A DNA stretch of 64,000 nucleotides from Mangifera indica (GCF_011075055.1 NC_058152.1:7006001-7070000); one strand, 5' to 3'; shown: positions 45,042-56,030, counted from the stretch's first letter. The notes: a model not told the origin generated them from the sequence alone. A program made the numbers and translations.

Positions 45042-46410
45042 CTACTCGATACAATGAAAATACAACTGTGTCGCTAATCGTCGACGCATAGAGGTAGACG
45101 ACTCTCGGGGAAAAACGTAGCTCCGTGCCAATGCCAAACACTCAAAAAATCACAACATAAAAACGCCACAGTCACCGGAGCCCAACCCCTATTGAGGGAC
45201 ATCTGACGCTCGATGTAAAGTGAGGGGATCATGTCGTGGAGTCCTCCTAGAAGCTGTTCAAAAAGTCATCGCCTCTAATAACGCGGGAATAAAGGTCATG
45301 TATGGTCGCATGCGACCCAATGTCTGAATCATACACCATATGAAACATCTGAATCATACACCATAATCGACCACTCACGGAAATCTATAACTCCAGCGAC
45401 CCCATGTGCGTTCTCGAAATTTATAGGGATGAAAACCTATAAACAATGAGACATTTTAGTTACAATTCGTTGTCGTTAACCAATTGAATATAATAGAAAT
45501 ATATATAAACTCTACCTGATCGACCATCCCCCATGGTTTGTACAACAATCCCGGGGTGTACGATGCATCAACCATCCTCTTGAAGAGCCCCGAAAACTCA
45601 AACTCTCCAATCGGTGTAGTCTGCCAACTCTTCCAGGCCATCTCAATATGGCCTCCGAAGAATGTGTGGGCAGTCGTCCAACGCTGTGAGATAGTCGACT
45701 GGTGATCGTCCTGCTGCCGACGTAATAAAGGCAAAAAGGAATCCACATGCTAAAATGATATAAACAAGTTCACGTGTTAGTTATTAATAAATATATCTAG
45801 CTTTTTATCAAATTATATAGTATAGACAACTCACATCGTCGGTCAACCATTCGTGTAACTCTACAACAAGCCTCCAGAAGTTGTCCTTTGACTTTGACCC
45901 GATGAAGTAGACATCATGAGAGTCGGAAGCCGCAGCGCTGGTGTACCATGTGAGGAAAGATTCCTCACGCTCAGAGGCAGAGGATGGAATGGTCGTAGGT
46001 TGCCGTTTCGCCCTCCCTTTGAATGGATTCGTATACGGGGTGCGAACCAGCGGACCCTTCCAGACGATCCGGCCACGTGCTGTACGAATCATCTACATGA
46101 TCCCAAAAAAATAATTAATTCATCATTCATTTTACGCAACAATTAGCATTAATCGATTTATCTTACCTTCTCCATGTATGCAGGAGGAGGTTTAGCTGGA
46201 GAATCTTGAAACACGGTCAAGTCCACCACGCGTGCTCCCTCGACAGACTAGAGAATACAAATTTTGAACATCTCAATGACCAGTATATACAACTATTTAT
46301 ATACTAAGTATAATTGATATACCTCAATAAGGATGGCCTCAAAATCATCCTCCTGCAAGTCCTCCTCCTGTGAACCAATATCCACAATGTTTTTGGTCGA
46401 GCTCGGAAAT
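45042..46410 (-). pseudogene. Ulp1-like (C48) cysteine protease gene carried by the MULE, five exons
   Basis: Exons on the minus strand: about 46410-46323, 46247-46167, 46092-45835, 45749-45516, 45436-45042. The four introns are 75, 74, 85 and 79 bp, all GT...AG, and the three complete internal exons are multiples of 3, so the frame stays open across them. Exon 3 ends and exon 4 begins 'EWLTDD'/'HVDSFLPLLRRQQ', the entry of Ulp1 domains in plant MULEs. Exon 5 starts '[19 protein letters not shown]' (catalytic His; the usual next Trp is Gly), then '[10 protein letters not shown]' (catalytic Asp), and at 45173-45165 'SGDCGVFML' (catalytic Cys) before 'SSTSMRRRLATQLYFH' and a stop at 45042. A 25-bp tandem duplication (45323/45348) and at least one more frame change between Asp and Cys, plus stops, break exon 5. 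The family removes SUMO-like tags; the role in MULEs is unknown. First exon start is uncertain. Confidence 0.85.
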
Positions 46411-46469
46411 CAGCAAGTAACCATAATCGCTCGTCCTGAAAAACAGTCAAAACATCATTAAATAAAATT

Positions 46470-48250
46470 CTTCAGAAATCTGGAAAATACGAGTCCATAT
46501 CTCGTAAAACAGTTAAATTCGAAAAAATAGAACTGAAATTCCAATTTTAAAAGTTGAAATAACCTAGAATGGTAACAATCGAAAAATCCTTCAGAAATCT
46601 GGAAAATACGAGTCTATATCTCATAAAACGGTGAAATCTGAAAAAACAGAATTGAAATTCGAATTCTAAAAGTTGAAAAACCCTAGAATGGGAACAATCA
46701 AAAAATCCTTCAGAAATCTGAAAAATACGAGTCCATATCTCGTAAAATGATGAAATCTGAAAAAACGGAATTGAAATTCAAATTCTAAAAGTTGAAAAAC
46801 CCTAGAATGAAAACAATCGAAAAATCCTTCGAAAATCTGAAAAATACGAGTCTATATCTCGTAAAACGATGAAATTCGAAAAAACGGAATTGAAATTCGA
46901 ATTCTAAAAGTTGAAATACCCTAGAACGGAAACAATCAGAAAATTCTTCGAAAATCTGAAAAATACGAGTCCATATCTCGTAAAACGGTTAAATTCGAAA
47001 AAACAAAATTGAAATTTGAATTCTAAAAGTTGAAAAACTCTAGAATAGGAACAATCGAAAAATCCTTCAGAAATCTGGAAAATACGAGTCCATATCTCGT
47101 AAAACGGTTAAATTCAAAAAAACAGAACTAAAATTTCAATTTTAAAAGTTGAAATAACCTAGAATGGCAACAATCGAAAAATCCTTCGGAAATCTGAAAG
47201 ATAAGAGTCCATATCTCGTAAAACGATGAAATTCGAAGAAACGGAATTGAAATTCGAATTCTAAAAGTTGAAAAACCCTAGAATGGAAACAATCGAAAAA
47301 TCCTTCGAAAATCTGAAAATTACAAGTCCATATCTCGTAAAACGGTTAAATTCGAAAAAACAAAATTGAAATTCGAATTCTTAAAGTTGAAAAACTCTAG
47401 AATGGGAACAATCGAAAAATCCTTCAGAAATCTGAAAAATACGAGTCCATATCTCGTAAAACGGTTAAATTCGAAAAAACGGAACTAAAATTTCAATTTT
47501 AAAAGTTGAAATACCCTAGAATGAAAACAATCGAAAAATCTTTCGAAAATCTGAAAGATAAGAGTCCATATCTCGTAAAACGATAAAATTCGAAAAAACG
47601 GAATTGAAATTCGAATTCTAAAAGTTGAAAAACCCTAGAATGGGAACAATCAAAAAATCCTTCGAAAATCTGAAAATTACAAGTCCATATCTCGTAAAAC
47701 GGTTAAATTCGAAAAAACGAAATTGAAATTCGAATTCTTAAAGTTGAAAAACTCTAGAATGGGAACAATCGAAAAATCCTTCAGAAATCTGAAAAATACG
47801 AGTCCATATCTCGTAAAATGGTTAAATTCGAAAAAACGGAACTAAAATTTCAATTTTAAAAGTTGAAATACCCTAGAATGACAACAATCGAAAAATCTTT
47901 CGAAAATCTGAAAGATAAGAGTCCATATCTCGTAAAACGATAAAATTCGAAAAAACGGAATTGAAATTCGAATTCTAAAAGTTGAAAAACCCTAGAATGG
48001 GAACAATCAAAAAATCCTTCGAAAATCTGAAAAATACGAGTCCATATCTCTTAAAACAATGAAATTCGAAAAAACGGAATTGAAATTCGAATTCTAAAAG
48101 TTGAAAAACCCTATAATGGAAACAATCGAAAAATCCTTCGGAAATCTGAAAAATACGAGTCCATATCTCGTAAAATGATGAAATTCAAAAAAAAGAATTG
48201 AAATTCGAATTCTAAAAGTTGAAAAACCCTAGAACGGAAAAAACAGATAT
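46470..48250 (-). repeat. 119-bp tandem repeat, right array (15 units)
   Basis: Anchor cttc(a/g)(g/a)aaatctg occurs at 46470, 46589, 46708, 46827, 46946, 47065, 47184, 47303, 47422, 47541, 47660, 47779, 47898, 48017 and 48136: 14 steps of exactly 119 bp with no indel. Units carry 'gagtccatatctcgtaaaacg', 'gaaattcgaattctaaaagttg' and 'ccctagaatggraacaatc'. It is inverted relative to the left array at 43622-44215. It has no spacers and no coding sense. Confidence 0.97.
46946..48016 (-). repeat. 357-bp higher-order repeat within the right array
   Basis: Three unit types recur in the same order. The type with 'aactaaaatttcaattttaaaag' is at 47065, 47422 and 47779. The type with 'gaaagataagag' is at 47184, 47541 and 47898. 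The type with 'cggttaaattcg(a)aaaaacraaattg' is at 46946, 47303 and 47660. Three 3-unit blocks of 357 bp fill 1,071 bp. Units outside this block do not follow the pattern. Confidence 0.9.
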
Positions 48251-48364
48251 AAAATTCGAAAACTACACAATCAAAAACCCTAGATAAGAAAAATCTCAAT
48301 TTACCCCCTCATAAAAACTCAAACTGAAAGGTCTACTGTGTTCTAACGAATTACCCCAGCTTCC

Positions 48365-49540
48365 CAATATTTTAAAAAAGCTACTTTACCCCCCTAAAAA
48401 CAGCCAATCTTGGCTGAACGTGGGATGCGCGATTTTGACGTGGGAAACACTGTTCCCACGTCGGACTGCCGATCTCTTCGGCAGTCATTTTCGGCCAAAT
48501 TTTGGTCGTTTCAGCCTCCGATTTTCACATAAATCAGATCTAAATGTTGTCTAACACAAAACCCCTCAATCAATTGAACAAAAACAACCAAGAATCAAAA
48601 CATTTTAAGCATTATTCAAACCGTAAACCCTAAAATTTCAAACCGAAAAATCTCAATCAAATCTCAATAATATGAGCAATAACTTGATCCAAACAAGATT
48701 ACGAGAGATATACTAACCTTCTTTGCCATTTGTGGGTGCTGGAAATCAAGAAAATCGACGGAAATCAGATCGCCCGTGGGATGAACGTGGTGACGTGAAA
48801 ATTTTTGAAATTTGAGAGAAATGCACAGTAAATTCGCTAATATTAACGTGGGAAATAGGAAATTTTTTTCTGTATTATATATGTGGACATTTTCGTAATT
48901 TTGCCAAACTCGCGTTGACGTGATAAATTTCAAAAAAACCCCACGTGGGATAAGGATCTCCCACGTCACCCCAATTGTTTTAAAAAGCTAAGTTACCGCC
49001 CTAAATTAGGCTGAACGTGGGATTTTGATTTTGACGTGGGAAACACTGTTCCCAATCGGACTGCCGATCTCTTCGGCAGTCATTTTCGGCCAAATTTTGG
49101 TCGTTTTAGCCACCTATTTTCACATAAATCGAATCTACACGTTGTATAACACAAAACCCCTCAATTAATTCAACAAAAACAACCAATAATCAAAACATTT
49201 TAAGCATTGTTCAAACCGTAAACCCTAAAATTTTAAACCGAAAAATCTCAACCAAATCTCAATAATATGAGCAATAACTTGATCCAAACAAGATTACGGG
49301 AGATGTGATAACATTATTTTCCATTTTCGGTTGCCGGAAAGCAAGAAAATCGGCGAAAATGACGTTCGCCGTGGGATTGCCGTGGGATGCGTTAAAAATT
49401 CGAATTTTCTTTGAATTGTACAGTGAAAATTTGCTGTGTTTATATATGGGGGCATTTTCGTCATTTCACAAAACCTGGGCATTTTTGCTTAAACCTGAAT
49501 TTTTTGGGCAATTTCGCTTAGACCCCTTTGATTTTGCCTA
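48365..49540. repeat. 595-bp direct duplication at MULE right end, with hairpins
   Basis: gagcaataacttgatccaaac is at 48674 and 49269; gactgccga is at 48464 and 49059: both offsets are 595 bp. Each copy holds a 9-bp stem hairpin gactgccga/tcggcagtc with a 5-nt loop (48464-48486, 49059-49081). Copy 1 also has a 10-bp stem gacgtgggaa/ttcccacgtc (48437-48462), damaged in copy 2. It is richer in G+C than the surroundings. It is followed by terminal-repeat-like sequence in both copies (near 48885 and 49440). Confidence 0.9.
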
Positions 49541-49556
49541 ATTTTTAAAATTTCCC
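49450..49556 (-). repeat. MULE right terminal inverted repeat
   Basis: Inverted match to 43237-43335. Reading inward from 49556 it starts GGGAAATTTTAAAAA and contains gcaaaaatgccca and gaaaatgcccc. It is directly followed by the target duplication copy at 49557-49565. Confidence 0.85.
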
Positions 49557-49565
49557 ATATTTTAA

Positions 49566-50199
49566 TCACAATTAAAATTTTAAGAAGTTTAATCGAGTCC
49601 TAGTCAAGATCATTTCAATAATTGACCTTCTTGGATAATAATAATCCCAAGCTTTATTGGAGTTAGGCGCAATCGGCTTAGGGATTGTTTATTTACAATC
49701 ACACAACTAATCATAATATAATATTAATGTGCTGTGCTGTGCTGTGCTACCTTTAATATTAGAATTTTTCTTAATTTCTAATAACATTCTATTTAATTCC
49801 AATTTTGATTTACATTCCTTGAATGCGGACTCTTTTGTTTTGCTTATCTATTCTTTATCTCTTGTCTTGCCAAAAACTGACAAAAAACCTTCTAAAAGTT
49901 TTTTTGTTTTTATGTATTTTATCATTCTTGTCAAATGAGTTCAATTAAGTGCATATCATATCTAAAAAGAATAATGTCATATACGTATATTTTTTAATAT
50001 CAAATTAGATATTTAAATAATATGTCATTAATTAATTAATTATTATTTTATTTTTAATTTAAAATTATTCAATCACTTAATTTATAATATATTATCTGAG
50101 TACTTTATTAGAGACAAAAAAACAAGTGTATATAATTTTATTAATCAAATAATAATAATAAAATACCATAAAATAAAATAAAATTTGTTTTATCTCCAG
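49566..50199. other. Flank with a short GTGCT repeat, no gene
   Basis: AT-rich. A pentamer run tgtgctgtgctgtgctgtgct lies at 49731-49748. The frame at 49729-49938 starts in this run and has no recognised domain. Confidence 0.4.
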
Positions 50200-50344
50200 A
50201 CTAGAGAAGCATAAATTATTAGATGCCATCAAAGTAGGCCTGGAAATTGAGGAGGAAAATGCAAGGCTGCTACAATTTTTGAGTGGGATGATAGGATTAG
50301 GATACTTCTGCGAAACAGGAGGCAACAAAAATACAAAACATTAG
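50200..50344 (+). CDS. Possible terminal exon of a host gene (unrecognised)
   Basis: A pyrimidine-rich tract ending tttatctccag (to 50199) looks like a 3' splice site. The following frame is open for 47 codons to a TAG at 50342-50344: 'LEKHKLLDAIKVGLEIEEEN', then 'ARLLQFLSGMIGLGYFCET' and a short polar end. The composition (helical, charged, then hydrophobic) is unlike the repeat-derived frames around it, and G+C is higher than its flanks. No upstream exon was identified; preceding DNA is AT-rich intron-like, then the MULE. It could be chance. Note that a minus-strand frame (50092-50328) overlaps it, with no recognised domain. Confidence 0.25.
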
Positions 50345-50644
50345 TGTCCTCATTGCCTATCTATCAATTGTTTACTTTTCTTTTTCTCTAATCTTTTTTT
50401 CTTTTTTTCAAAATTAGGGTTTAGAATACTGGTCAAAATTAAAGAGTTCAACAAAAAATTCATTAGTAGTTAATGTTTCTCTTAATAGAACCTATATATA
50501 ATGATTCTTTGAAGAGTAAAAAATATGTAAAAGATAAAGTAAATAATTAGAAGAAAAATAAAACAGATAGTTTATTATATACCGCCCTTATATTGCGAGG
50601 TAAACCTTAAGATATGCGTTGGCTTGTGCCAATAATCAAGGTTC

Positions 50645-50932
50645 GATGATGGGGTGAAGTACTCTGTTGAAGGTTTTCAAGACTTTGACCAAAATATGAG
50701 GTTAGATTTTCGTAATCCTGAACCAGCTAGACATGACTTGGAAACCATGATTCTCTTTTCCACCATGAGGTACGAAGCAAGAATATTGTTTGGAAATCAA
50801 CATCCACCAGAAACAGTGCTTAAAAACCATTGGCTTCTTCATTCACCTTGTCAAGCTGTAAAGAAATGCCAACTGCCTTGGCCATCTCCATTATTTTGTG
50901 TGGAGCCCCGTAATCCCTTATGTATCAGTTAT
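50645..50932 (+). CDS. Open frame of unknown identity between MULE and copia
   Basis: The frame runs from about 50645 with no early ATG; 'VKYSVEGFQDFDQNMRLDFR', 'NPEPARHDLETMILFSTMRY', 'EARILFGNQHPPETVLKNHW' and 'CQAVKKCQLPWPSPLFCVEP' are readable. I do not recognise it. Balanced amino-acid use, with Trp, Cys, Pro and His, and G+C above the local level suggest a former exon or captured gene piece. It ends near the copia insertion at 50967, which may have disrupted the gene. With 50200-50344 it is the only stretch here that is not clearly repeat. Confidence 0.3.
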
Positions 50933-50966
50933 TACAAAATTTTGTCCTTTTTGTTTTTGAAAAACT

Positions 50967-51173
50967 TGATATTGTATACACTATACATGAAAAAAATTAA
51001 GTTTGTACACAGGTAAATTAGTTTTCATTTCCTATAGTTTATTAGATTTATTATTTTATACTTTGTTAGCTTTATCCATATTTTCATTATAATCTACAAA
51101 TGTATTATAATATAAATACCAATGTAATTTATTTCTACAACAGAATAAGTTTTCATTCAAGAATAATCTTATA
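50967..51173 (+). repeat. 5' LTR of the copia element
   Basis: 207 bp with a TATA-like box tataaata (51111-51118) some 60 bp before the LTR end, the likely promoter core. It is followed immediately by the Met-tRNA primer site TGGTATCAAAGCT (51174-51186). Confidence 0.9.
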
Positions 51174-51186
51174 TGGTATCAAAGCT
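51174..51186 (+). promoter_or_regulatory. Primer binding site (Met-tRNA) of the copia element
   Basis: TGGTATCAAAGCT adjoins the LTR end and matches initiator Met-tRNA primer sites with one change in the core. Confidence 0.88.
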
Positions 51187-51263
51187 AAATTGATTTTCTT
51201 TATTTGTCTCTATTATTTTTTTCTCTCTATTTTGAGTCAGTTTATTCCTTGCTTCCTTACACC

Positions 51264-54200
51264 ATGACCACCCAAAAATGTAAAACTAAAATTTTTTCAT
51301 CTTATGCTCTTCTAATGTCATCAAATCTCTCACAAAATGAATTTTTATTCTCTGTTTCAAACATAAAAAATTATGTTGGGAAAACTTTAACTTATACTAA
51401 TTATTTATTTTGGAAATCTTTTTTTCCTCTTATCCTTATCACTTATGATGTTCTTAGGCATGTGGGTGGTACTTCTCTTTGTACACCAAAAACCTTTATG
51501 AATGATAATGGAGAATTTGTTTCTAATCCTTCTTATTTCATATGGATCAAAATTGATAATCTTATTCTTTCATGGATCCAATCTACTTTATCAATTAACA
51601 TTTTGTGACAACTTCTCAAACCAAATCAAACAATGACAACTAGAGAAGTTTGGCCTGAGATTAAAAACTTTTTCAAGATCAATCCTCCTCTCAGCTTTTG
51701 CAATTACAAAGTGAGTTTTACAACACTCAAAAGAACTATCTCTTTATTGATGCATATCTTTAAAAATTGAAAACAATATTTGATTCTCTTACCTCTATTA
51801 GGTATACCATCACTGAAGCCAATATTGTCTTTCAAGTTATTGAAGGATTACCTCCAAAATACGATAGTGTTGTCGTAAACATTAGTGCCCAAAAACTTTA
51901 TCGTCTTTGATTGATGCCTGTACTCAATTATACCTTCATGAGATTCGTCTTAGACATAATTGTCTTTCACCCATAAACACTTCTACTGCACTTGTTGCTA
52001 ATCAACGTTTGACATAGGGTAAAGGACAAAGTATCACATCTAGTTCATTTTGATAATATTGGTCGCGGATGTGGACGTAATCGTTCATACAACTTTAATA
52101 ATCATAGTTTCCTACCTAGTCAAGGATCCCAAACTAGTCATGACTTTCATTCAAGGCATGACTTCTCTTCTTATTATAACTCTCCAATACCGGGTATCTT
52201 AGGTCCTAAACCAAACTTTGCACCAAATTTTTCTCCCTCTTCCCAACCTGTGCAATGCCAAATTTGTTATGAAAATTCATACAACTCGTGAATGTCTTGT
52301 GTTATATCGTCAACATCAACCTTCTCTTTCTCCTTTCAATGATAATCTCTTTAAATCCTTTGTTTCATTCTATCTTCAAAAGCCCTCACCATTGTCTTGG
52401 TTTCCAACACCAATGTTACATCACATCTTCAAGAGCCCTCACTATTGTCCTGGGTTCTAAACACCAGTGCTACATCACACATGACTAATGATTCTGGTAA
52501 TCTTCTTTAATCTTCCACTTATATTGGTAATGATTTTGTTGTGTTTGGTGATAGTTCTATTCATAAAATTTCTTCAATAAGTTCTGTAAAGTTACAAACA
52601 CCTTAAGGTTATTTTCTTTTGAATGATGTCTTTGTCGTTCCTTCATTCAATATCAATTCCAATTTACTTTCTGTTAAAAAGTTTACTAAAGATAACTCAT
52701 GTAGTATTGAGTTTGATCCAACTAATTTTTATGTAAAGGATCTACAGGCACAGACTCCACTTCTTGGGTGTAATAATCCAAAAGCTCAATACCTTTTTAA
52801 TTTTTCCTCTTGTCATATTCTAAAATACATTTAGTCATTAGCTACAAGTCACATCCCAAATGAACTTTAGCACCGTCAGCTTAGTCATCCTAATTCTCAA
52901 GTTTTGCCTATAGTTTTATCATTCAATAAGATGTCCTGCTCTTTAGATAGGTATTTCAAGTTTTTATGTAATGTTTGTTCTTTGGGAAAACATGTTAAAC
53001 TTCCCTCCTTGCTCATGTAAGAGCTCCAACTCCATTTGGAATAATTCATTTAGATCTTTAGACATCACTTGTTTCTTCTTTTTTTGGCTTATGATACTAT
53101 GTAGTGTTCTTGGATGATTATCATATTACATTTGGATTTTTCCATTGCATTATAAATCACAAGTTCTTGAAAAATTCAAATTATTTCATAAATTTATAAT
53201 TAATCAATTTGGATGTTCCATTAAAACATTCCAATATGATAGCAGTGGTGTATTCACAAGCAAATTATTCAAAGATTATACCAATTTACATGGTATCAAA
53301 ATGCAATTCTCTTGTCCTTATACACCCAACAAAATGGTGCAACAAAGAGATCACATCGGACAATTATTTAGGTAGTTCACACTTTGTTATTACAAGCTAA
53401 ATTGCCATTGATTTTTTAAGTAAAGGCCTTCATATGTCAATTCATTTCCTTAATTTGCTATCTAAGAAATCTCTTGCAAATTGTTCTCCCTTTCAAATGT
53501 TATTTCGTTGAACACCTAATTATACAAATTTGTGAGTATTTGGGCATTTGTGTTCTTCTAATCTTACTACCAAATCACAACACAACTTATTAACTCGATC
53601 AGTTGCCTGTATTTTTCTTGGTTTCTCGGATAGCTATAAGAGGTTCAATGTTATGATCTTATTTCAAAAAAGGTATATCTCTCTTGGCATGTGTTGTTTT
53701 TTGACAATGTTTTTCCATTTTAAGCTTATCCAAAATCGAAGACTTTCATTCCACCACAGACACTTTTCCTTTAAAGTCTCCATTTCCTGTATTATCTTCT
53801 ATTTTATCTCTACCTCAACAATTAATTTCAACTCACTCTATCCAAAATAAATCTTCAAACCAACAATCCATATTTACTTCCTCTACTTCATTTTTATCAC
53901 TACACCATGATAATTCTAATCCTCATCTTATTGATTCCTCATTATCATCTTCTTCTTTATCCTTATCATCACCCTTAATTAACTTTTCTCAAGATATAGA
54001 TAATTTTTCCTTATCTTTTTCTAATTTATCTTTATCACCATAACAAGATACCTCTAATCAACTAAATAATGTTTCTTTCCCATCTTATCCCTTATCTTCT
54101 TACCCACACGATAATATCTTTTTTACATCATAATTAAAACCTTCAATAACACCACAACATGGTCCTACCACAACTTCTCTTTCCAATGTATCCTTACATG

Positions 54201-55790
54201 CAAACCAATAAAAAAATACACAACATATGCAAACAAGGTCTAAGACAAGTCATTCCAAAACACATTCACGTTTTTCCTGCCATATTGAAAAATAACAACG
54301 TAACTGTGAGTACCACTTATACTACCCTTTCTAAGCCACTTAATTAATGGCGTCATGTAATGAAAGATGAGTGCAATGCTTTAATTTAGAACAATAATTG
54401 GACTTTTATTCCATGTCCTGCAAACATAAATTTGATCAATAGTAAATGGGTCTATAAAATCAAAAGAAAGGTAAATGGTTTTATGGCACACTATAAAACG
54501 TGTTTAGTCGAATGGGGTATACTCAACAAGCTGGTCTAGACTATGATGAGACATACAGCCTAGTTGTAAAGCTGACAACCATTCATACAGTATTAATCAT
54601 TGCAGTTTCATGGAGTTTGTGCATTCGACAATTAGATGTCAAAAACGCCTTTTTACATGCCAACCTACAAGATGTTTACATGAAATAGCCAAAAGGGTTT
54701 GAACATCCTAACAAACGAGATTTTGTATGCATGTTAAACAGGGCCATTTACTACCTCAAATAAGCCCCATAGGCTTGGTTTCATAGATTTGCATCATTTT
54801 TGCACCAAATCGGATTCAAGTCTTGTGCTACAGATAAATCCATGTTTACTCTCAAAACTAGTACTAGTATGACAATTTCATTATTGTATGTTAAGGATAT
54901 TGTTTTAACTGCATCTACAATAACACTTTTGCATAAATTTCTTTCTTTATTGAGAACTATCGATCTTGGTTCTTTAAATTATTTCTTCAAAATTTTGATT
55001 ACCAAGAATTCATAAGGGATCTTTTTAGATCAATTTAAATATGTAGCTTCCATTATTCAACAAAAATGGTCTTCAACATGTTAAACTCGTTGTCACACCA
55101 ATAACATGTACAGATAAACTATCTATCACTGAAAGTCCTTTATTACATGATGTTCAATTATATTGCAGTCTTGTTGTTGTGTTATAATACTTGACATTTA
55201 CTCGACCTAACATCACTTTTGCAGTTAATCAAGTTTGTCAATTTTTAAGTGCTCCTTGAGAACATCATTTGAAAGTAGTCAAGCGCAATATTAGATACAC
55301 CAAGGGTACTGTAACTTATGGGCTCCAATTATTTTATAGTCTTATTGACCATATGTTTGTATACTACAATGCTAATTAAGCAAGGTGTCTAGATACTAGG
55401 CATTCTACATCTGGTTTTTGCATTTTTTTGGGTTCTAATTTAGTTTCCTGGCCTACAAAGAAACAAGCTACAATTAGTTGCTCTTCTGCTAATGCAAAAT
55501 ATCGTGCCTTAGCAAGTGTAATAATAGAGGCATGTTGGTTACAAAATATGTTTCATGAACTATCCTTCAGTCTCTCACAACCTTGAGTTATCTATTATGA
55601 CAAAGTCAATACAACTTACATGGTTGCCAATCCCCTTCAACATGCTCACTCCAAACATATTGAAATTGACATTCATTTTGTAAGAGAACTTGTTAAAATA
55701 CATTCCTAATGTTGATCAACTTGCAGATGTCTTCACCAAGGGTTTTGACTCTAATAGGATTCGTAGTCTTTATGCTAATCTTTGTGTCAT
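51264..55790 (+). pseudogene. Copia Gag-Pol polyprotein, degenerate
   Basis: Gag starts at the ATG at 51264; 'LTYTNYLFWKSFFPLILI' lies near 51377 and 'VIEGLPPKYDSVVVNIS' near 51838, with a damaged zinc knuckle near 52255. The protease/pre-integrase part holds 'VVPSFNINSNLLSVKKFT' (52633-52686) and the integrase zinc region 'HRQLSHPNSQVLP' near 52871. Integrase core traces are 'FLDDYHITF' (53108) and 'YDSSGVFTSKLF' (53236). RT is best kept: 'GLDYDETYSLVVKLTTIHTV' (54533), 'IRQLDVKNAFLHANLQDVYM' (54625) and 'LLYVKDIVLTAS' (54883), where the catalytic Tyr-Val-Asp-Asp has become Tyr-Val-Lys-Asp. RNase H shows 'HSTSGFCIFLGSNLVSWPTK' (55401) and '[18 protein letters not shown]' (55643). Many stops and shifts; no part is functional. 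Confidence 0.9.
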
Positions 55791-55809
55791 GCCTCATCAC
55801 ACAAATCTT

Positions 55810-55818
55810 AAGGGGGGA
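55810..55818 (+). promoter_or_regulatory. Polypurine tract of the copia element
   Basis: aagggggga directly before the 3' LTR start TGATATTG at 55819, the site where plus-strand synthesis is primed. Confidence 0.92.
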
Positions 55819-56025
55819 TGATATTGTATATGATACAGTTGAAAAAAATTAGGATTGTACACATGTAAATTAGTTTTCATATCCTACATTTTATTAGTTT
55901 TATCCTTTTACAATTTGTTAGCTTTATCTATACTTTCATTGTAATTTATAGATGTATTATAATATAAATACCAATTTAATTTATTCCCATAGTGGAGTGG
56001 GTTTTCATCCAAAAATAATCTTGTA
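55819..56025 (+). repeat. 3' LTR of the copia element
   Basis: 207 bp, the same length as the 5' LTR, with tataaata at 55963-55970. It ends at cttgta, followed by the target duplication aaact. Confidence 0.9.
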
Positions 56026-56030
56026 AAACT

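Larger units (their letters stand above)
43237..49556. mobile_element. Mutator-like element (MULE) with exact 9-bp TSD
   Basis: The ends are imperfect terminal inverted repeats of roughly 100 bp: 43237 starts GGGAAATTTTAAAAA and the right end, read inward from 49556, starts the same. Both then continue with 'gcaaaaat(a/g)ccca' and 'aaaatgcc' blocks. Flanks atattttaa (43228-43236 and 49557-49565) are identical over 9 bp, the target duplication size of Mutator elements. Cargo is a transposase tail (plus strand), a multi-exon Ulp1-like protease gene (minus strand, convergent), and 119-bp tandem arrays in opposite orientation on each side. Without a transposase core it is non-autonomous. MULEs carrying Ulp1-like genes are known in plants (for example CUMULE in melon and Kaonashi-type elements). 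Confidence 0.95.
50967..56025 (+). mobile_element. Complete-length Ty1/copia element with exact TSD
   Basis: Two 207-bp LTRs (50967-51173 and 55819-56025) start TGATATTGTAT and end ...atctt(a/g)ta. The 5-bp flanks aaact (50962-50966 and 56026-56030) are identical. A primer site and polypurine tract are in place. All copia domains are present in the order Gag, protease, integrase, RT, RNase H, but each is broken by stops and frameshifts. The LTRs differ at many sites, so the insertion is not recent. Confidence 0.93.

Noticed and set aside
45916..46146. 76-codon plus-strand frame
   Set aside because: Antisense shadow of exon 3 of the Ulp1-like gene, which has matching splice sites on the minus strand.
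46470..48250. Regularly spaced repeats resembling a CRISPR array
   Set aside because: The 119-bp units are head to tail without unique spacers, in a plant MULE; this is a tandem satellite.
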